From positions 122,292,831 to 122,356,830 of the forward strand of contig CM037585.1 of the NCBI GenBank assembly GCA_021018995.1: a stretch of 64,000 nucleotides of DNA, read 5' to 3'. The notes below the pieces were generated by a model. The model worked only from the letters and a program-made list of their open reading frames with translations. It was not told the DNA's origin and made no database searches. Positions 23,571-32,786 of the stretch are shown one piece after another. How positions within the stretch are numbered: position 1 is the stretch's first letter; each line of letters opens with the position of its first letter. The stretch comes from Chloranthus sessilifolius. Lineage: Eukaryota; Streptophyta; Magnoliopsida; Chloranthales; Chloranthaceae. A program made the position numbers and the translations under genes.

Positions 23571-24522
23571 AGGTGATAAGTTTGGTGGTGAGTTTAGGTT
23601 CTGAAGTGAGCATAGAAGTTGATTCAAGAGTTGATTTGGCTGTTGGTGGAGTGATGAGTTCATGTTTTGAAGTTGATGTAGGGATTATTTCAAGGGTTGG
23701 GTTTAAGGTTGGTGGGGTGATGTGTTCTATCATGTGTTCGATAACCTGTTCAAGCTTGAGGATTAAATTTGGAGTTGGTTCGGTTAGAGGTTTTGATTCG
23801 ATTACGGGTTCAGGTTCAAAGTTTAGTTTCGGGGTAAGCGGGATAATTGGTCCAAGAGTTGGTTTGGGAGTGAGAAGGCCAGTGATTTTAGGAACGGATT
23901 TGATCATGGGTTTAGGTTCGAAGTTTATCTTTGTGATCGGTTTAAGTATGAATGGTGTTGTAGTATGTGGATAGATTGATTCGAGAATTACTTTTGGAAC
24001 CGATGAATGACCTGGTTTAGTGGTTGATCTTGAAGTAGCTTTGGGTATTTGTTGAGGGAGCGTGCGGATTGATTTATTGGTGGGTAAGTCGTTGAGTTCA
24101 AGGGCAGGTTGAGTTAGTTTGGGGATGAATGTATTGACTTTGGTGATGGGTGGAGTTAGTTTAGGGGTGAATTCGGTGATAGGTTGGATTTTAGTGATCT
24201 TGGTGACCGAGTCAGGGCGAAAGGTGATTTCACGCTTATTGGAATGTGGGACAGGGTTAGTTGGTTGTGAGTGAACGATATGGAAGTGCTCCGAGGGAGG
24301 TTCAATTCTTCGGATCAGGCTAGCCGAGTGGAATGGGGCAGGAGTGAATGAGTATACGACATCACATGTGAATTGAGGGCTTGATGGAGTCTGGTCAAAT
24401 AATGGGTTGTAGAAGGTGATGTTGGTTTGCGCAGCGCTGGGGTACTGGTCTTGTTCATAGTGCGGGTTTGTGTATTGGTTGGGGTATAGGTATTGATATT
24501 GGTCTGTGTCGATTTTGGCCAT
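23239..24522 (-). CDS. 427-aa Pro/Lys/Thr/Ile-rich repetitive ORF in Tat-type element
   Basis: The longest uninterrupted ORF in the window, starting MAKIDTDQYQYLYPNQYTNP. Residues 1-60 are rich in Tyr, Gln, Asn and Pro, like the tail that follows the capsid in Tat-lineage Gag proteins. Residues about 100-427 are low-complexity repeats of the type KPKPIIEPKP and TPKLT with almost no stop. No zinc knuckle, signal peptide or catalytic motif is visible. It begins about 120 bp downstream of the last recognisable gag text on the same strand. It may be an expanded gag C-terminal tail or an independent Pro-rich ORF. Lack of stops may simply reflect repeat expansion, since the adjacent gag is full of stops. 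Function unknown. Confidence 0.45.
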   Translation of the reverse strand: MAKIDTDQYQYLYPNQYTNPHYEQDQYPSAAQTNITFYNPLFDQTPSSPQFTCDVVYSFTPAPFHSASLIRRIEPPSEHFHIVHSQPTNPVPHSNKREITFRPDSVTKITKIQPITEFTPKLTPPITKVNTFIPKLTQPALELNDLPTNKSIRTLPQQIPKATSRSTTKPGHSSVPKVILESIYPHTTTPFILKPITKINFEPKPMIKSVPKITGLLTPKPTLGPIIPLTPKLNFEPEPVIESKPLTEPTPNLILKLEQVIEHMIEHITPPTLNPTLEIIPTSTSKHELITPPTAKSTLESTSMLTSEPKLTTKLITSPTTKLNLNPKTIIKPEPILKPKSIINPKTTIKPKPIIESKPIIEPKLVTKPKPIIKTKPISEPKTIAKSKPIIKCELFTKTEFTIKLKPTVKPKPITKYKPNIKLQTIG

Positions 24523-24639
24523 ATTGATTGCACAAGTGGAAGTTTATTTGGTTTTATTCTTAGTTTGTGTTGATTCGTTTGGGACTTGGAGTTTTACTTA
24601 GGGTATTTGTTCTAGGGCCGTTGAAAGAGGATCCTTCGG

Positions 24640-25680
24640 ATGTTAGTGTAGAGAGACTAAGGTCCCCATTCTTCAGGCGACGTTTTATGCGTAAGGCTCG
24701 TTGATAGAGGCTTGTGAAGTTGTGATGGTTGCTTAAGATAAAGGTGTTTCGAAGGGGTTCTCGGGTATTGCTGATTATGACGTCTATTGCATCACTTTCT
24801 TTTATTTGATTCCCCGTTCAGGCGGCAAACCTTCTCCAATGGTTAGCGAACGTCGTGAAGTCTTCGTTGTCCTCTTATTTTATGTGCATTAAGTCAACGA
24901 GACTAATTTCTTCGTAGGTCAGGTGTCGGTATTGGTTTAGGAATCTATCGGCTAAGTCTTTGAAGGCCTCAATTTCTATTAGAACCAGTCGTGGGTTTTT
25001 CCTTCTAAAGATCGTTAAAAGTAATGGATGAGGAGCCCGTGATTAGTGCAAATTGGTGGACAATCGTTGCAAAACAGTGTCAAGTGATGGTTCAGATTTC
25101 CTGTACCGTTGTATTTGTTGAATTTCAGAGGTTTAAAGCCTGTGGGTACAGTGAAATCGAGGTGTCAACAGAATTTGTCGAATCCGAAAGTGTGGTTAGA
25201 ATGCTCTCTCTTAGCCATATAGTTGTGTAGAAATTGATGGAGGTAGTTCGTATTTACAGTGATGTCCTGTCTAGGTGTCTCAGGAGAGGGTTGTCTTTGG
25301 TGGTTGTCATTATAGAGGGTATAATGGGTATGTGTGTTAGGCATCTTTTCCTCTTGTCTGCTTTTTGGAGCTTGTCATTCATCCATCATCTTTTGGTCCA
25401 TTGCGGCTTTGTATAGCTTGGCAAGAGATTGTCATAGGGCGTCGACTTCTTCTCCTCCCTTCATCCACTTTTGGGCAGTGAGGTCCAAAATTTGGCCGAC
25501 GGTGTATCATGGTTCACTATCCTCTCTGTCGCTGTCACTGCGATTTGTATTTTGGGGGCCGAAAGGGTATTTTTCGCCTTCACTGACCGTGTTTATCTGT
25601 GCATGATATTGGGCTGTCCAGGGAGATGGCCTGACGTTATATTCGGGATTGCTAGGGAGGCCCTATGAGGGTGGGTCAAT
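24640..25680 (-). pseudogene. gag: Tat-lineage gag (capsid), degraded
   Basis: Reading the minus strand, 25140-25080 encodes GFKPLKFNKYNGTGNLNHHL, the Tat/Ogre-type capsid motif (compare the family pattern FKxPKFxKYDGTxxPxxHL). Next come GLLIHY near 25030 and RSLEGKTHDWF near 24990. DLADRFLNQYRHLTYEEISL follows near 24950-24900 after a small frameshift, then ANHWRRFAA near 24840 and YQRALRIKRRLKNGDL near 24690. Upstream, the text to about 25680 has stops, so the N-terminus is uncertain. At least six stops or shifts make it non-functional. It identifies the element's lineage and confirms the minus orientation. Confidence 0.8.
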
Positions 25681-25826
25681 ATCATTAAAATTTAATTTTT
25701 CGTTGCCTGACATTTAAAATAGTTTTTTTTTTAAGCCTCTATACATGTAGGTGTGTGTAAAAAGTGAAAATAAAGAAGAAAGAAAAACGCAACCAAACTA
25801 ATTAAATTGGGGCAGCCCTAACAGAA

Positions 25827-25847
25827 GGGGTCCCATCGCAATCGCTA
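25827..25847 (-). other. Primer binding site of Tat-type element
   Basis: Minus strand reads TAGCGATTGCGATGGGACC, three bases after the LTR end. It resembles the TGGCGACTCCGCTGGGGA-type PBS that I recall for Tat/Ogre elements; the assignment to a particular tRNA is not proven here. Confidence 0.65.
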
Positions 25848-25850
25848 GTC

Positions 25851-27391
25851 TGTTGGTATGCGCTTTTTTGGGTTTCTTTCGATCTCCGAAAGAAGTGGCC
25901 CAATTCGGTCTACGTGGACTCTAGCGGAAGGTGATAGAATAATAAACTATGAAATATTAAATACTGAAAGGAAAAAGCTAATTCTAAATAGAAAATATCT
26001 AGATTGATGCGATCGCTAGCTGCAGATAGTTATCGACGCTGCAACAAATCATTGATCAAGCGCGGGGATGCGGGTTGACTCCTTTACTGAACGTCGGTCG
26101 ACCAACTTCAAGAGCTATGGGTTGCCTATGGTCTAACTAGTTTGGTTTCGTAATCCTAAGGGGGCCTATCTAAAAAGGGGAGTTTTGTCCCGCTATGCTA
26201 AGGAGGATCGGCCCCGTTCCTGAGTACCCTCCGTAAGCTCCCCTGGACAAATCGGGTGGCTAAGATTGAAAAAAATTGGAGAAGATTAGGGACCTAATGG
26301 GCTCTAGGCTAAGAATTTGGGCAGGAGTTTCCTAAGAGCTAAGGCGAAAGGGTGCTTATCCTTCTCATACTCCTTCAAGAGTCAGGGCTAGCTAGCCAAT
26401 GTAACTAGCCTGACTACCTGGGGATCCTAGAGAAGATTCTACAGTTCTAGAAGTCTAGAACAGTAGCTCGACCCCTTTATTTTGGGAGCCCCAGAGAGAA
26501 CCTTGAAATTTCTAAGAAGAGAAAGCTCGAAAGAGAAGAGAGAAAATTATTGAATTGATGTGTTGAATGGCTGTGGGGTAGGGATCCTTTTATAGGTACC
26601 AGGGTAATTACGCTCCCTGGGGCAAGTGCGCAATTGTTGGGTCGGTTTCAATTGCGTGTCTTGTCTGAGGCGTGTAATTGGATTTCACGTCCTGTCCGGG
26701 GTGCTTAATCCAATTTGATTTAGTCACAGACTCAGGTGGACGGTTGATTGGCTCAGCTAGGAATCCTAGTTCCAACTCACTTGGAACTAATTACGCCCCT
26801 GTGGTGTGTGCATAATCCAATTAAGCATCCAATTTTGTGTAGTTAATTAAGGAATTTGGGTGGTTATGGGAATTAGAGACCAGGTCCAAGTTGGACCAAT
26901 TATGTGTTGGTGGTGGGGCGTGTAATCAATTGCGCGTGCTGGGGGAGGGCGCATAATCGGTTCTTCAGGAGGTCTATGGAAGGGGGAAGCCTGGTCTAAG
27001 TGAGACCAATTGCGGGCAATAAGTGTCGTGTGCAATCCAATTGCGTGCCTTGAGGTAGGCGCGTAATTGAGTCTTAGGGCGGTCCTTGGGAAGGCAAGAT
27101 TTGGTCCAAGTGGGATCAATTGCGCATCACGTGGGGTGTGTGCAATCGAATTACATGCCTCTGTGAGGGCACGAAATTTGAGATCTTTCCCGATTCGAGT
27201 TGGGTCTGAGCCACAGAGTTATTGTTTCAGCCTAAAATTTAGCCATATACTATCGTTTCAGTATATGTTCCCGTATTTAGGATTTTAAGGCTCCTAGAGA
27301 GGGTCGGTCCTTTTTCGAGAGTCATGGGCAAGGCCAAAGGTTGACCGAACAGATTTGTATACTCCAAGAGGGCGAAAATGGGGTGTCTACA
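25851..27391 (-). repeat. 5' LTR of Tat-type element
   Basis: 1541 bp, clearly homologous to 11982-13478 but with many substitutions and indels, so the insertion is old. A TATA box reads TATAAAAGG on the minus strand at 26586-26594. Upstream of it (26600-27170) lie the ATTGCGC...GCGYAAT inverted motifs. TSD TCTTG follows at 27392-27396. Confidence 0.9.
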
Positions 27392-28449
27392 TCTTGTATG
27401 TTGATGACATGCTTATAGCTGCAAAGAGCATGGTGGAGATCAACAAGTTGAAATCTCAACTTGGCATGGAGTTTGAGATAAAGGATCTTGGCGCAACGAG
27501 AAAAATTCTTGGGATGAAAATTTAGAGAGACAGAAAGAAAGGACAGTTGTGTCTGACACAAAAGAGTTATCTAGAGAAGATACTCTCATGGTTTGGTATG
27601 GAGAACTCAAAGGCTGTGAGTACTCCATTAGCAACTCATTTCTGTTTTTCTGCTAGCATGTCTCCTACTATAGATGAGGAGCGGGAGTCCATGACTCGTG
27701 TTCCCTACGTGAGTGAGGTTGGTAGCTTGATGTATGTTATGGTATGCACTCGACCAGATATTTTATCGGCCGCTAGCGTGGTCCGCAAGTATATGGCTAA
27801 TCCAGGCAAGGTGCATTGGTAGGTAGTAAAATGGATTATGAGATACATACGCGATACCAAGGATGTCGGTTTAGTTTTTTGCAGTGGTAGAGATCATCAA
27901 TTATGCAGTTAGATTCAGATTATGCGAGTGATTTAGATAAGTATTGGTCTACAATGGGATATGTGTTTATGCTATCAGATGGTCCGATTAACTGGGGATC
28001 GATGTTACATAACACAATGGTTTTGTCTACTGTAGAGACAGAGTTTATGCCAGTAATAGAAGCAGTAAAAGAAGCATTGTGACTTCAGGGCTTAGTTGAT
28101 GATTTAGGGATCATACAGAAAAGTATCGATGTTTTCAGCGATAACCGGAGTGTTATTTACTTAGCAAAAAATTACATATATCATGCTTATACCAAGCACA
28201 TTAATATACAGTATCACTTCGTACGAGAAATAATCAAAGATAACGAGAAATCTTTGAAGAAGGTGAGTATGAAGGACAATCCTACGGATATGATGAAGGT
28301 GGTACCAATGTTCAAGTCTAAACATTGATTGGATTTGGTCAGTGTTCAGCAGGTTTGAGCGCCCTCGGGGTACTAGTGGCAGCGGTGATATGAGAATAGC
28401 GAGATCGGAAGAAAGAGTACATGGTGAAACTTAGAGCCGGGTGGAGAAT
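27392..28449 (+). pseudogene. Copia RT C-terminus and RNase H
   Basis: Picks up exactly where 11981 stopped. YVDDMLIAAKSMVEINKLKS (27397 on) is the RT catalytic box, followed by LGMEFEIKDLG, LSQ-type text LCLTQKSYLEKIL, and VPYVSEVGSLMYVMVCTRPD near 27700. TRPD and ASVVRKYMANPGKVHW mark the RT-connection region. RNase H text continues to about 28330 in shifting frames: VEAE-like box ETEF, and KHINIQYHFVREI near 28200. It ends in LDLV-S, about 110 bp before the 3' LTR. Confidence 0.8.
28434..28449 (+). other. Polypurine tract of Tork-like copia
   Basis: GAGCCGGGTGGAGAAT immediately before TGTTAATAGG, the 3' LTR start. Confidence 0.75.
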
Positions 28450-29039
28450 TGTTAATAGGCTCTAACTTTTTTGAAGTCACTCGAGTGGGAACCAAATCCG
28501 CTCGAGCGAGTTGTGCACTCTACAAGGCCAAACTTACGAGTTAAAGTTACTCGAGCGGCTTTGGACCTCGCTCGAGCGACCGGGGCACAGATTAAAGAAG
28601 CAAACTTTTGGGTGTAAGTAGCTCGAGCGATTTTGGTTGTTGTTCGAGCGACCCGCGACAACCCGTGACGTCTAAGTTACGTGCAAATTTTATTTTTTGA
28701 GCAGTTTCTCTTGGGTTAGAAGTAAGATTCGGGACTTCTATATAAGGGAATGCTCATGGACGAATGAGAGAGCCTTTGTGAGATTGAGATATCGTTGTAA
28801 AGCTTTAGAACACCTATTTAAGGGTTTTGAGGAGAGTTTTGGTGAGGCTTGAGTGTTCTTCTATTCTTGTGTAATCATCAATATAGTGGATTATCGCTGC
28901 CTGTAAACGTAGCTAGGCATATTGACGAATACATAAATATTGTCACTTGTGTGTTTGTGGTTTATTTTCTTCTATTTTGTGTTCTTATTTGATCGTTCAT
29001 CGTAAGATCGTCGGTTAGTTTGTGAGTTTTCGCACAACA
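28450..29039 (+). repeat. 3' LTR of Tork-like copia
   Basis: 590 bp, TGTTAATAGG to CGCACAACA. A TATA box CTATATAAGG lies at 28738-28747. Six CTCGAG-centred motifs (CGCTCGAGCG type) lie upstream of it at 28481-28655. The sequence after the TATA box, with CTGTAAACGTAGCTAGGCATATTGACG, resembles the R-U5 of Tork-type copia LTRs. The base run after it, GCAAG, would be the right-hand TSD; the left copy is outside the window. Confidence 0.8.
28738..28747 (+). promoter_or_regulatory. TATA box of copia 3' LTR
   Basis: CTATATAAGG about 290 bp into the LTR. Confidence 0.6.
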
Positions 29040-29095
29040 GCAAGACTATCGACATCTCGGTCAACTTCCCAGAAGCCGTGTAGATGGACCAATCT

Positions 29096-29490
29096 ATCTT
29101 TTCAAGAAGTGGCCCTTGCACCGAATTTAAAAGAAAGACTTCCAACTTTGGCGACCTCTGCTATGTAAAAACATCATCTAAATTGATTGATCTGAAGTCC
29201 ATAATACCCATGACTTAACGATATTAAGTGAAAAAGATTAGCATGAAATATAATTCTCATCATGCGATTAATATATAGTCAACAACTATTATCTAATTCA
29301 ACAGTTGACTACAATAGATCATATAACAAATATCATGTTTTGTTCTAATCTTATGCATTGAAGATCTATAGATCATGAACTGCAAATCAGATGGCTCGGA
29401 TTGTATTTTCACATCACATGTCCCTAAAATATTAAGTCATGGCCCTAAAATATTTAGTCTTTTTAAATTCAGTGGAAGGGCCAACTTTCA
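29096..29490. mobile_element. MITE-like element, family M1, copy 1
   Basis: Inverted arms: AAGTGGCCCTTGCACCGAATT at the left and its near-complement in AATTCAGTGGAAGGGCCAACTT at the right. The body, with TAAAAACATCATCTAAATTGATTGATCTGAAG, matches M1 copies at 31430 and 45829. No ORF. Confidence 0.6.
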
Positions 29491-29991
29491 CAGATTTAAA
29501 GCACTAAGTTTACTTTTTCTTTTTGTTTAAATGAAGTGGCTGTAACATAAAGTGGTGTGATAGTAACACCAGGAATATAAAAGGAGACCCACGTCACCGC
29601 CAATGGCAAATTAGAAACCAGACTAAATTCTTGTTTGGTCCGTCAATTTTTTATTATTTAACAAGCCAAACGCTAAACGCTTGTTTACTCCATATCTCAC
29701 ATGCTAGGGTTGACCTATTAATCAAATTTAATTATTTATTTAATTAAGTTTCCTAATCTCTCTACTCGCTCTCTCTCTCTAGGTAACCTTGTGATCACAA
29801 GTTCAACCTTGCCTTACTGGCCTCACATGCTTCATTCCCAATGACATTCTACCCAGCAACTACATGTGAAAAGTTGACTTTCATGGACATTGGAGCCATG
29901 AAAATTGTGTAAATTTGAATTTAAACATGATTAAAAAGTCATGATGAAATCATAAGGAGATTCCAAGCATATTTTAAATATTGGTCATATA

Positions 29992-30062
<71 letters not shown>

Positions 30063-30152
30063 CCTTGATTCCAAGCTACAAAAATAACCGAAGAGAGGAA
30101 AAAAAAAAAAGGACAAAAACTACTTCATATTTCATTAAAAAAAAGTACCATT
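29491..30152. other. Host intergenic DNA downstream of the LBD gene
   Basis: No gene recognised. It contains a (TA)n microsatellite at 29994-30061, and its right part includes the 3' untranslated region of the LBD gene. Confidence 0.5.
29994..30061. repeat. (TA)n microsatellite
   Basis: About 34 TA units, ending 91 bp beyond the LBD stop codon. Confidence 0.95.
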
Positions 30153-30750
30153 TCATGTCCAAAGAGACTCTCTCTTTAGAGGGTCTTGAATTACATTGCT
30201 AGAAGATGCAAAGTTAATAAACTGTGGATGGTCCCCATAGTTATTGCTGAAAATAATGGATTTCCCTTCTTGCTCAACTTGGTGGTTGGGCAATGGAGGC
30301 TCTTGCTGCATTTGAATGCAGAGAATCTCTGCTTGGGCTACTGCAAGCTGCATTTGGAGTTGGGAGACTTGGTTTTGTAGGTAGGAGATGGCGCCCACAC
30401 AGCCGTAAACCGGGTCTCGCACTCTCGCGTTGGCTTCGTAGACTAGGCTGCTCACCGCGTCGGCTCGTTGATTAATTGGAAGTTCCTATAAGAAAAAAAT
30501 TACGCAGATGAAGAAACAAGTTTATGTTAGTGTTCAATTAGATATGTATCATTAAGTGAAATGAAACAATTGATGATCCAAGAGAAATTTTTGTGGGACA
30601 GAGATGGACAATATGGTCTGCAAAAGGCCCATTATCTCCAGCCTTTGATTCCGAGACACATAGTATTTTCCTTTTGGTGTCTTCCAGATTTAATTCTTTG
30701 TGAAGCTTTATTGGGCATTTCTAGCATTAAACGCTCTTTATCTCACAAAG

Positions 30751-30787
<37 letters not shown>

Positions 30788-30944
30788 CCTGTAGCATTTT
30801 GCTGACATTGCTAGCACCAAACACTTTATGAACCATAGCAAACTTATGAGGGTCATCTGAAGGGAAGAAGGGTGCAAAGATGCAGTCCTTGGCGCACCGC
30901 CGTCTCAATAACTTGCAGGAAGCACAAGGTGAGTTCCCAACCAT
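30153..30944 (-). CDS. LBD: LOB-domain (LBD/ASL) transcription factor, class I, two exons
   Basis: Exon 1 is 30789-30944 and exon 2 is 30153-30485. The 303-bp intron (30486-30788) has GT (after CTACAG) and AG (before GAACTT) at its ends. The predicted protein is 162 aa. Residues 7-21 carry the CX2CX6CX3C zinc-finger-like block CASCKLLRRRCAKDC. The GAS block follows (FAMVHKVFGASNVSKMLQ, ending exon 1), with the intron at the position usual for class I LBD genes. Exon 2 begins ELPINQRADAVSSLVYEANA, has the DPVYG motif, and then a leucine-zipper-like spacing in ISYLQNQVSQLQMQLAVAQA. These mark a nuclear DNA-binding protein of plant organ-boundary and meristem programmes. By recall it is closest to the LBD1/11/12 or LBD3/4 group. 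The start ATG is the first Met before the C-block. No defect is seen, so it is probably functional. Confidence 0.93.
30754..30785. repeat. (GA)n microsatellite at the 5' end of the LBD intron
   Basis: About 16 GA units (CT on the coding strand), beginning within a few bases of the splice donor. Confidence 0.9.
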
Positions 30945-31068
30945 TTTTTCCTCTCCCGGCCGGCACCCAAAAACCCACCTGAGAAATTAACAGGCTTTCT
31001 TTCTTACCAACCAAACAAGAGAGTTGAAACTGCAAGATGGGGGGCTCAATGGAGACGAAGAGAGTGGT

Positions 31069-31076
31069 TATTTATA
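31069..31076 (-). promoter_or_regulatory. TATA box of the LBD gene
   Basis: TATAAATA on the minus strand, 125 bp upstream of the ATG at 30944, which implies a 5' leader of roughly 95 nt. Confidence 0.65.
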
Positions 31077-31429
31077 AGAAGCAGAGCGTGTGATGTTATA
31101 TTATATACATACATATCTAATACTATATTAATAATAATGTGAAAGTGGAGTGAGATTGGAGATAAGTAGAAAGAGAAGAAAGTTGACGGCCGCCGAGAGC
31201 CGCGTTAAGAGAAGTTGGATTGGCTTCCACGTTCACCTCTTTGACTTGTTTTTATTCCATGTTACCTTGTTTATTAGGTGCCTATATAGCTAGCTACTAT
31301 CTCTTCCAAAACTCTAAAAGAACTTTTTTTTCCCAATATTCTCCGAATTTTTTCTCGAGATTTTTTCTTAATTTTTACCATTGTACCTGCTTCAATCATA
31401 CATCGTGTTAGTTTTTGTTTGCCGGTAAT

Positions 31430-31767
31430 TGTGACATGTGAAACATCATCTTAGCCGTCTGATTTGAATGTTGTGATGCAAAGATCCTTTCGGCCAAATA
31501 GTGGCACGAAACACAATGTCTATCATCTTGTTTAACACAATCAACTATTAAATCAAATAATAAGTTTTTTTACTGTGTTGAATCAAATGATAGAGATCAT
31601 GTTATATGCCAATCTTTAATTAGTGCCAAAGATCTTCAGATCATGAAGTTCAAATCAAATGACTTAATTAGATGGTATTCCACATGGCACAAGTTTCAAA
31701 AATAAAAAGTCTTTCTTTTAACTGCATGTGCCACGGTACAAATCTTGTGTGCAAGTATTAGCTCTCA
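31430..31767. mobile_element. MITE-like element, family M1, copy 2
   Basis: Shares AGCCGTCTGATTTGAA, CATCTTGTTTAACACAATCAACT and AAGTCTTTCTTTTAA with the other M1 copies. The right end reads TGTGCAAGTATTAGCTCTC, like the terminal GTGCAAGTAATGGCTCCC of copy 3. The left end is eroded. Confidence 0.6.
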
Positions 31768-31877
31768 TTTTTTTAGGGTACTTGTATTAGCGCCCACGCA
31801 ATCTCTGAAAGCGCTCACGTGTGCAACCCCTTCTAAACAATTGATTGTTTTGTATCAGATCATGGAGATTGTGTTCT

Positions 31878-32249
31878 ACCCAGATATTTCACAAAATGGA
31901 TCTTGATATCATGTCACACCTAGACGATTAGTTTTTATTCCACATATCCCCAAAAAATGCCCTAAATCTTGTGGTTCACATCACACTCCAACGTGATTTT
32001 AGGGCCATTTTTGGGGGATTTGTAATATGTGGAATAAAAAACTAACCATCTGACACTATAAAAAATAAGACTATTAGTGGCAGTTTTATGCAACAAAGAA
32101 CTGCCGCTATTACCAAAAACACTATTAAGACTATTAGCGGCAGGTTTTTTGTTAATAGCGGCAGTTTTTGGTTGCCGCTAATGGTCTTATTTTTTGTAGT
32201 GTGATAGGTATGGCATGATCTCAAGATCCATTTTGTGAAAGATCTGGGT
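31878..32249. mobile_element. MITE family M2 with a CACTA-type MITE nested in its right arm
   Basis: Left terminus ACCCAGATATTTCACAAAATG and right terminus, read inversely, ACCCAGATCTTTCACAAAATG continue as GATCTTGANATCATG on both sides. The inner arms pair over TTTTTATTCCACATATCC. The right arm is split at 32054-32201 by CACTA MITE copy 2. A second M2 member is at 43861-44081. Confidence 0.75.
32054..32201. mobile_element. CACTA-type MITE, copy 2
   Basis: CACTATAAAAAATAAGACTA to TAGTCTTATTTTTTGTAGTG-type end, with TGA on both sides (32051-32053 and 32202-32204). Internal GGCAG/CTGCC arms are as in copy 1. Confidence 0.85.
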
Positions 32250-32431
32250 GAAAGCAATCAATGATTTTGAAGGGGTTTACGACGGAAGCATAGGCGCTAA
32301 GATATAGAGGTACCTTTTTTATGATCGAAAATTGTTAATGCATGCCTATAGTACATGTGGACTATGTATTATTTTATAATTTTTTATTTTTCTCAATAAA
32401 TTTCTCATACTTTACATGTATACTAAACTGA

Positions 32432-32591
32432 CACTACAAAAAATACGTCTATTAGCGGCAGCCAAAAACTACCGCTATTAATAAAAAAAATTACTGTTAA
32501 TAGTCTTAATAGCCTTTAATAGTTTTTTTGTTAATAGCGACAATTTTTTACAGCCAAAACCTGCTGCTAATAGTCCTATTTTTTTGTAGTG
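32432..32591. mobile_element. CACTA-type MITE, copy 3
   Basis: CACTACAAAAAATACGTCTA to CCTATTTTTTTGTAGTG, flanked by TGA on both sides (32429-32431 and 32592-32594). Arms include GCGGCAGCCAAAAACTACCGC. Confidence 0.85.
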
Positions 32592-32786
32592 TGACACCCC
32601 ATTGAATGATTGTCAAATTCGAACTTGGTTACTATGAAGATACTCGGGCACCATAGTCAACAACATTAAGGAATTTATGAAAAATATGAAAAATTGGTGG
32701 TGTTCGTGATTTGTTAGGATACCGAATTAATCACAAATTATTCAAAAAAAATTCAAATTTCCACAAAATTTATCATCAATTTGTAA

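Larger units (their letters stand above)
11982..27391 (-). mobile_element. 15.4-kb Tat/Ogre-type Ty3/gypsy element, no recognisable pol
   Basis: Two LTRs (11982-13478 and 25851-27391) flanked by perfect TCTTG duplications. Orientation is minus. Reading the minus strand, a PBS-like TAGCGATTGCGATGGGACC follows the LTR at 25851, and a purine-rich AAAGAGGGGCATA precedes the LTR ending at 13478. A degraded Tat-type gag lies at about 24640-25680 and a long ORF at 23239-24522. I recognise no protease, RT, RNase H or integrase in the remaining roughly 9 kb, after subtracting two solo LTRs and one MITE. It therefore looks like a large retrotransposon derivative (LARD). Confidence 0.85.
7791..29039 (+). 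mobile_element. Tork-like Ty1/copia element, split by three insertions
   Basis: Coding fragments at 7791-9244, 10778-11981 and 27392-28449, followed by the 3' LTR at 28450-29039, read in order gag, protease, integrase, RT, RNase H. The 5' LTR and gag N-terminus lie left of Gypsy-1, outside the window. The interrupting pieces are Gypsy-1 (in gag), a solo-LTR-like unit (in integrase) and a Tat-type element (in RT). Gag, GAG-pre-integrase and RT blocks resemble Tnt1/Tork-type polyproteins. It has several frameshifts and stops and is dead. Confidence 0.85.

Noticed and set aside
22881-23974. Plus-strand ORFs over the minisatellite (103 aa, 78 aa, 238 aa)
   Set aside because: Gly/Leu/Ser/Phe repeats are the antisense reading of the KPKPI-type repeat; they are shadows.
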